DNA of 64,000 nucleotides from Lutraria lutraria (Eukaryota > Mollusca > Bivalvia > Venerida > Mactridae): NCBI GenBank assembly GCA_964023205.1, contig OZ026841.1:26801561-26865560 (forward strand), in the 5' to 3' direction. The notes beneath the pieces are model-generated. The model was not told the DNA's origin. It ran no database searches and saw only the letters and a list, made by a program, of their open reading frames with translations. Both the position numbers and the translations under genes were made by a program. Shown here piece by piece: positions 59,801 through 64,000 of this stretch (its first letter is position 1; each line of letters begins with the position of its first letter).

Positions 59801-62800
59801 ACCATAGTGCGTCAACATCACGTTACAAAAGACTGCACTAGGTTGTAATTTTGCTCCGTCACGTCTTTAGTACGTTTGTAACAGGTGACCTGTACGTTCC
59901 TGTCAGGTTCTGAGCATTTGGTATAAATATTGGAATCATACCCCATTCTTTCATTTCCAAATGAATTCAATTTGTTATTGTACCAGGACAGCAAGCCATT
60001 TTGTATGCTCAAATTCCCATTTTAAATACGAAATAGAAGAGAAAGGAACATTAAGCAGCCTAGATTATGTTGTGTTAGTGCATGGCTATCAGCAGAAAGA
60101 ACACTTCTGTTCGGCCATCATGACCAGTTAAAATAAATGGACACATGGAACAGTATACATACGGAGCTAGTGAATACAATGAGGACGTTTTTGGGACCTA
60201 GGGAGGGCGCAGTTCAGTCAGCATGGACGTAGTGCCCACGTAATTGGGACGTAGTATAAACGCAATAGACCTGGTGACAACGGGAAGCTGCACGTGTAAT
60301 TAACTTACTGTGAACGTAATAGACACAGTGAAAACCTGACAAAGACGTGGTAAGGACGTAGTGAGAACCTGGGTGCATCATTATTTTCGAGTTTGACCCC
60401 GTCCCCACCACGTCCATCAAAATTTCCAGGACGTGATGGGAACTTTATGAGCGTGGTGCGGACGTGCTCTGATGTGATGGGGGCATTAGTTTGAAAGTTC
60501 ATATCGTTAGTGCCCGCCCGGATAGTTCAGTGGTTAGAGCGTTTGTCTGATGACCGAGGTTGTGAGTTCGAGCCCCGGACGAGGCCTCGTCACGTTTGAC
60601 TGAAGATATCACATGTTAAATTGTCCTCCACTTCTAAATTTTGTGGGATAGATTGGCAGAAGCTTACGGATAGAAGGTGGTTAGTGCTGGTTAAGGCCTA
60701 AATGAAGTCCAGGAAAGCTATTTAGGATAATTGCCCGCCACGATATGACTGGACTAGTGCTGAAAATGTCGTTAACCCTGATGTTACAAACAAACATAAA
60801 AACATCATATTGTTAGTGTGAAAGTCAGTCACGCCTCGTTCTGTATCAACACACACAAGTGTACACACCAACGACGGCGATATATATAAATATCAAGATA
60901 AAGAATAAAATCCCCAATTCAAACGAGCAAATGCAAAAAAAATCTTCGAGGGGATTAACTAAACATTATCATGAACGGAGGAAACATTATTTATTAAACA
61001 TATACGAGTTTGTGGGGTGTAGCGGGAAGGATAACTCTGCATTATAGAGCTTGAAGAATGAGTGCGACATTTAGCGTTGATGTTGCGACATATAACGTCA
61101 GTGCTTTTTGTTGCGACATTTAGCGTTACAGATGCGACATATAGCGTCAGGAGGTTTTGCGACATTTAGCGTTGGTTGCGACATTTAGCGTCAGCCTTGC
61201 GACATATAACGTCAAATGCGACATTTAGCGTTGATGCGACATTTAACGTTGCTACAGTTACAATGATTTGATAGACAGGTATAAGATAACTTCTTGGGAA
61301 GAAATACTATATGCACCTATTTGGCATAATAGAAGTTTTAAGATTGGAGGTACAAGCTTTTACTATAAAGCATTTTTAGAAAAAGGAATTTATTTGGTTT
61401 GTGACTTGATGAACTCTGATGGGAATTTCTATTCATATGAAACATTTTCACAAAAATTTAATGTAAAAACAAATTTTTTACAATATAATAGCATAATTCA
61501 GTCAATAAGATCCAGTTACAATAAGATAGAATTAATGCCAAAACCATTTGATAAAGAATTAATTTCCCAACCTACACAAATTAAGCTCATCACCTCGTCT
61601 AAAAAGGGATGTAGAAATATTTATGACAAATTACTAACTAAAAATAATACAATTTTAAAAGCAACAACAAAGTGGGAAGTTGACTTAAATTTACCTGAAC
61701 AATTTGAGTGGAAATATATTTATAAAATCCCTTTTAAGATTTCTAAGGACTCAAATTTACAATGGTTCCAATATAGGATTAATCATAGAATCTTAGGTAC
61801 AAACTATCTATTAACTAAAATGGGATTAAGAAATGATTCTTCCTGTACTTTTTGTCACCAAGAAACAGAAACTTTATGTCATCTTTTTTATAATTGCAAA
61901 TTTGTATCTTCTTTTTGGGAACATCTCAAAGACTGGGTCAATAATATCAAACCAGAAATAACCAATCTCTGGACAAAAACAGAACTGATACTGGGTAGTC
62001 CACTTTTATTAACATTAGCAAATCAAATTTTTAATCAAGTAATTATTATTGCAAAAAAGTATATATATTATTGTAAGATGAATGATACTTTCCCTACCCT
62101 TGCAAATTTTAAAAAGTACCTACTTACATATCTTAAGACGGAACAGTTCATGTCATGGAATTCTTTTAATATTGACCGTTTTAATAAAAAATGGCATTGT
62201 TTCATGACTGTATTACAGCAGGAAACCCCATAGTCCAAACAACTGTATCATTCTGTTATTTCATATTTGAAAACATGACCATATAAATGCACCTTAGGAT
62301 CATATAGCAGTAAGAGTTCTTGTGAACTAATGAAATTGTTTTTGATTTCTTCACTTAAAATTGAAACACTTACGCCATTATGAAACCTTACCTTCTTATT
62401 TTTTTATATTTTTTTTTATAGCTGTAACTTGAAAAATATTTGGTAGGATAATGTCTTTTTTCTAATAAAAACTAACCCTATTCATTTGTCGCATTATAAA
62501 ATAACACAAACTCTTGAATTTTCTATTATTATATTTGCTTGTACACATGTATTCATTCATTCAACAAATGTTCATCTTATTTATGATTTAGTTAGGCAAT
62601 TCATTTTTCTTTTTTTTTCTATTTCTGCATATGAAAATTAATGTGCTCCTGTTAAGAATTAATAAGGCAAATTGTGGTCTAGTTCGTACTTTAAGCACTA
62701 TTCATCATTAGACTAATACAGTAAGTGTTTTTTTGTTGTGGATTAACTTGGTGATATAAATACACATGATTTTGATATATATAATTTTACCAAGAATAGT

Positions 62801-63996
62801 TTGGAAACTTTAAATTAGAACCATTAGATTTCTTCTATTCTTCGCTCTATTGATTTTTGAAAAAACGATAAATTACAAATAATTATTAGATATTGGTATA
62901 TAAATTGAAAAAATGAGATTATCAAATACAATGTATTTTGTTTTTTGCCTGTAAAATAACTAACAACTATATTTACACTATATTTGTACCTATATATATA
63001 TATACTTGTGTTCTTTTATGGTGTGAAAATTGAATGTGGAAATAAATAATTACAAAAAAAAAAAATATATTCATATCATAGGAAGTGTATTGAAATCAAT
63101 CAGATACATGTTGATGCCAACGACAAATTCTATTGAGAATAATTACAAGTTGCATGTAATGGTTAAGGTGACATGTAATTTGAATGGGACGTGCGTATGA
63201 CCGCTAATGACTCAATTGATAATATGCAAAATAAAAGCACGTCGCTTCATTGATCTTGTATGACCTTCACGGAATAACTTATTTAACGTGTCTCAATGAT
63301 CTTACATTGTTACACTCGTAATGCATAATGAAGAAAAATAAATTTGATTTGATAATATTTAGTGCTGAGTTGAATTCTTGAAGTATTTAAGTACCGAACA
63401 AACATTAAATTGAAAAGAACACTATGACATTGCTTTTGTTAGAACAATACCACTGCATATTAACGTACACACACACACTGTTTTTGTTCCATAGATTGAG
63501 ACATGCTGATCTAGGAATCGTGAAGCGAAGTAACCATGGAACGGATGATCTTCATTCACGAGGAGTGAACTATACAGAACCTGACGTAATTATCAGCCAT
63601 ATCCCGCAACTGCCACTAGTTACAACCGCGGCATCAGCAACAACAACAACAACAACAACAGCTGCAGCAACAACAATTACAACAGCCGCAGCAACAACAG
63701 AAACAGCAGTACCACCGCCACCACCACCACCAACAACAACAGCTGCAGCAACAACAGAAACAGCAGTACCACCGCCACCACCAACAACAACAGCTGCAGC
63801 AACAACAGAAACAGCAGTACCACCGCCACCACCACCACCAACAACAACAACAACAGCTGCAGCAACAACAGAAACAACAACACCTATACCAAACATAAAA
63901 ATACCGAAGATTGATTTCTGCAAACTGTTGTTTTTTATATGTAAAAGTAATGTTAGAAAAGGATGGTTGTTTGGTAGATTAAGAGTATTTCAGTAA
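53873..63996 (+). CDS. g4: novel secreted precursor with repeat-rich linker
   Basis: Family not recognised; paralogue of g1-g3. Exons 53873-53948, 54958-55129 and 63495-63996 (phases 1 and 2) give 249 residues. Exon 1 is a signal peptide ending LIQGLLTK. Exon 2 (26-82) is acidic (TETLMKDFIDELIQQHG; DDDAKDVFINGFRSFVKANR). Exon 3 has GIVKR (93-94), DDLHSRG, a very long Thr/Ala/Pro linker with internal repeats (TAAATTETAVPPPP unit), and ends IDF-C225-KLLFFI-C232-KSNVRKGWLFGRLRVFQ. The linker is about twice the length of that of g3. Intron 2 is 8.4 kb because of nested transposon insertions; without them it would be about 0.57 kb, close to the 0.72 kb of g3, and the flanks remain alignable with g3 intron 2. 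The stop lies four bases from the window edge. Confidence 0.78.
54028..54920. repeat. Segment shared with g1 intron 2
   Basis: It has the same ordered blocks as 42684-42990 with an extra ~530 bp between the CCTGAGCGGGCA and ACACATGCGCAGAAATGATG blocks. Confidence 0.7.
55266..56210 (+). pseudogene. L1-like ORF2 fragment, RT domain
   Basis: 315 codons are open from the insertion edge. Fingers and palm motifs are present (NGHLSDWF, GCRQGDPLSPYLF, QYADDTTL, then a thumb region with LLGITFSKDL). The frame is then broken by the nested element at 56211. The fragment has no start of its own and is not expected to be expressed as a protein. Confidence 0.85.
56573..57390. other. Interior of the 5-kb element, left part
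   Basis: A 93-codon frame at 56545-56826 starts inside the TIR and runs into unique sequence; it has an early hydrophobic stretch but no domain I recognise. The rest is AT-rich and unassigned. Confidence 0.4.
57395..57800 (+). repeat. Family Y repeat, uninterrupted copy
   Basis: It is homologous to the minus strand of 44115-44177 plus 45600-45895. This is the intact site that shows where the minus-strand LINE entered the other copy. A 72-codon frame at 57468-57686 is not conserved there. Confidence 0.7.
59025..59396 (-). repeat. 21-bp tandem array, heptapeptide frame
   Basis: Degenerate 21-bp units alternate between a TATCATTAGTGGGAGAGTC and a TATCGTTAGTGTGCGAATC type. On the minus strand one frame stays open for 92 codons as seven-residue repeats (MDSPTND, MDSHTND, MDCPIND and similar). 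Single units reappear at 60500-60512 and 60806-60825, so the array was longer before later insertions. Confidence 0.8.
59397..60488. mobile_element. 1.1-kb TIR element rich in ACGTGG/GGACGTAG motifs
   Basis: Ends beginning around TACCTCCGTCACACTAGAG and the complement of CTCTGATGTGATGGGGGCA are inverted copies, roughly 70% alike over ~40 bp. The interior is filled with scattered GGACGTGGT, GGACGTAGT and AACGTAATAGAC motifs. It splits the 21-bp array. No transposase is seen and the superfamily is unknown. Confidence 0.5.
60513..60805 (+). mobile_element. tRNA-Ile-like SINE
   Basis: The head reads as a tRNA with A-box TAGTTCAGTGGTTAGAGC, an anticodon-loop CTGATGA (GAT) and B-box AGTTCGAGCC; the acceptor stem does not close, so it is not a working tRNA. 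The tail has GGTTAGTGCTGGTTAAGG, AGTCCAGGAAAGCT, GACTGGACTAGTGCTGAAAA and CGTTAACCC with AAACAAACATAAAAA. A 13-bp CATAT(C/T)GTTAGTG on both sides could be the target duplication but is also a unit of the host array. Confidence 0.75.
61262..62233 (+). pseudogene. L1-like ORF2 fragment, C-terminal domain
   Basis: 323 codons in the frame of the upstream RT fragment. It contains a CxxC...H....C zinc knuckle (CTFCHQETETLCHLFYNC) near its middle, as at the C-terminus of L1-type ORF2 proteins. It would not be translated alone. Confidence 0.85.
62234..63064 (+). other. LINE 3' UTR and poly(A)
   Basis: AT-rich sequence between the LINE stop and the A-run; AATAAA at 63041-63046 precedes the A-run by a few bases. 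The T-rich tracts near 62400 and 62600 are part of it. Confidence 0.7.
63685..63880 (+). repeat. Coding minisatellite in g4 exon 3
   Basis: GC(T/C)GCAGCAACAACAGAAAC recurs at 63685, 63742, 63793 and 63856, giving units of 57, 51 and 63 bp that differ by multiples of three in CCA and ACA runs. The unit encodes a TAAATTETAVPP block followed by Pro. Confidence 0.9.
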
Positions 63997-64000
63997 AACG

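Larger units (their letters stand above)
56211..61256. mobile_element. 5,046-bp TIR element with iterated terminal motif (foldback-like)
   Basis: Terminal inverted repeats of about 360 bp (56211-56572 and 60903-61256) start TGTAGCAACGTTAAATG. Each TIR holds nine copies of RACG(C/T)TAAATGTCGCA or close variants with variable spacers, followed by a unique ~190-bp part. A perfect 5-bp duplication GTTAC flanks it (56206-56210, 61257-61261). No transposase is recognisable inside, so it is non-autonomous or uses an enzyme I cannot identify. A 5-bp duplication excludes mariner, hAT and Harbinger types; Transib elements make 5-bp duplications but have different ends. I cannot place it in a superfamily. 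Confidence 0.88.
55266..63064 (+). mobile_element. L1-like LINE, 5'-truncated, split by a 5-kb insertion
   Basis: A 10-bp direct repeat ATATATTCAT flanks it exactly (55256-55265 and 63065-63074), and it ends AATAAATAATTAC plus a 12-13 base A-run. Its own sequence is 55266-56210 and 61262-63064. The first part encodes reverse transcriptase (GPHLISWVKLFYTN; SDWFTLYRGCRQGDPLSPY; SQYADDTTLML with catalytic YADD). The second encodes the C-terminal domain with a CTFCHQETETLCHLFYNC zinc knuckle and ends at stop 62231-62233. Both parts are in one frame once the insertion and one target copy are removed (638 codons). Motif style is that of L1/Tx1-type elements. The endonuclease and ORF1 are missing, so it is dead on arrival but young. 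Confidence 0.9.

Noticed and set aside
60513..60600. Functional tRNA-Ile gene
   Set aside because: The acceptor stem does not close and the sequence runs into a SINE tail.
63570..63923. 117-codon minus-strand Val/Gly-rich frame
   Set aside because: It is the complement of the Thr/Ala/Pro repeat of g4 exon 3.

Overview
This window looks like a bivalve mollusc genome. It is AT-rich with long introns and small exons, and it is full of interspersed repeats of the type common in bivalves: families opening with a T-run then AGCTCAC or ATGCCCC and closing with CTTGTTT, tRNA-headed SINEs with a shared tail, and decayed mariner, Tigger, Harbinger and hAT elements. One 200-bp run of N (43807-44006) marks an assembly gap. 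The bivalve assignment rests on recognising repeat style and gene structure by eye, not on a search.

Layout. 1-12,350 is almost entirely transposon debris: two opposed mariner pseudogenes, nested tandem-repeat-bearing elements (families A, B, C, D), a Harbinger transposase fragment and a Tigger-like transposase pseudogene. 12,350-17,600 is gene-poor, with two SINE heads, a GT microsatellite and a short telomere-like tract. 17,680-28,039 holds a complete six-exon BNIP3/NIX mitophagy-receptor gene on the + strand, probably with a long 3' UTR reaching about 32.9 kb. 33.0-36.4 kb holds two more tandem-repeat elements. 38.5-39.5 kb is a duplicated, strongly palindromic segment.

From 39,990 to the right edge there is a tandem array of at least four paralogous genes, all on the + strand (called g1-g4 here), that I could not assign to a known family. 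Each complete member has three exons with the same phases (1, then 2): a signal-peptide exon, a short acidic/helical exon, and a last exon encoding a Thr/Pro/Ala-rich mucin-like linker and ending in a short cationic two-cysteine segment rich in Trp or hydrophobic residues. This is the layout of a secreted precursor with a possibly membrane-active C-terminal peptide, and it is my main candidate for an undescribed system.

Intron 2 of g4 contains a nested set of insertions: a 5'-truncated L1-like LINE with a perfect 10-bp target duplication, split by a 5,046-bp element with ~360-bp terminal inverted repeats and a perfect 5-bp target duplication. That element carries a 21-bp tandem array that is itself interrupted by a smaller TIR element and a SINE. 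Removing the 5-kb element and one target copy restores one continuous reverse-transcriptase frame, so both insertions look recent.
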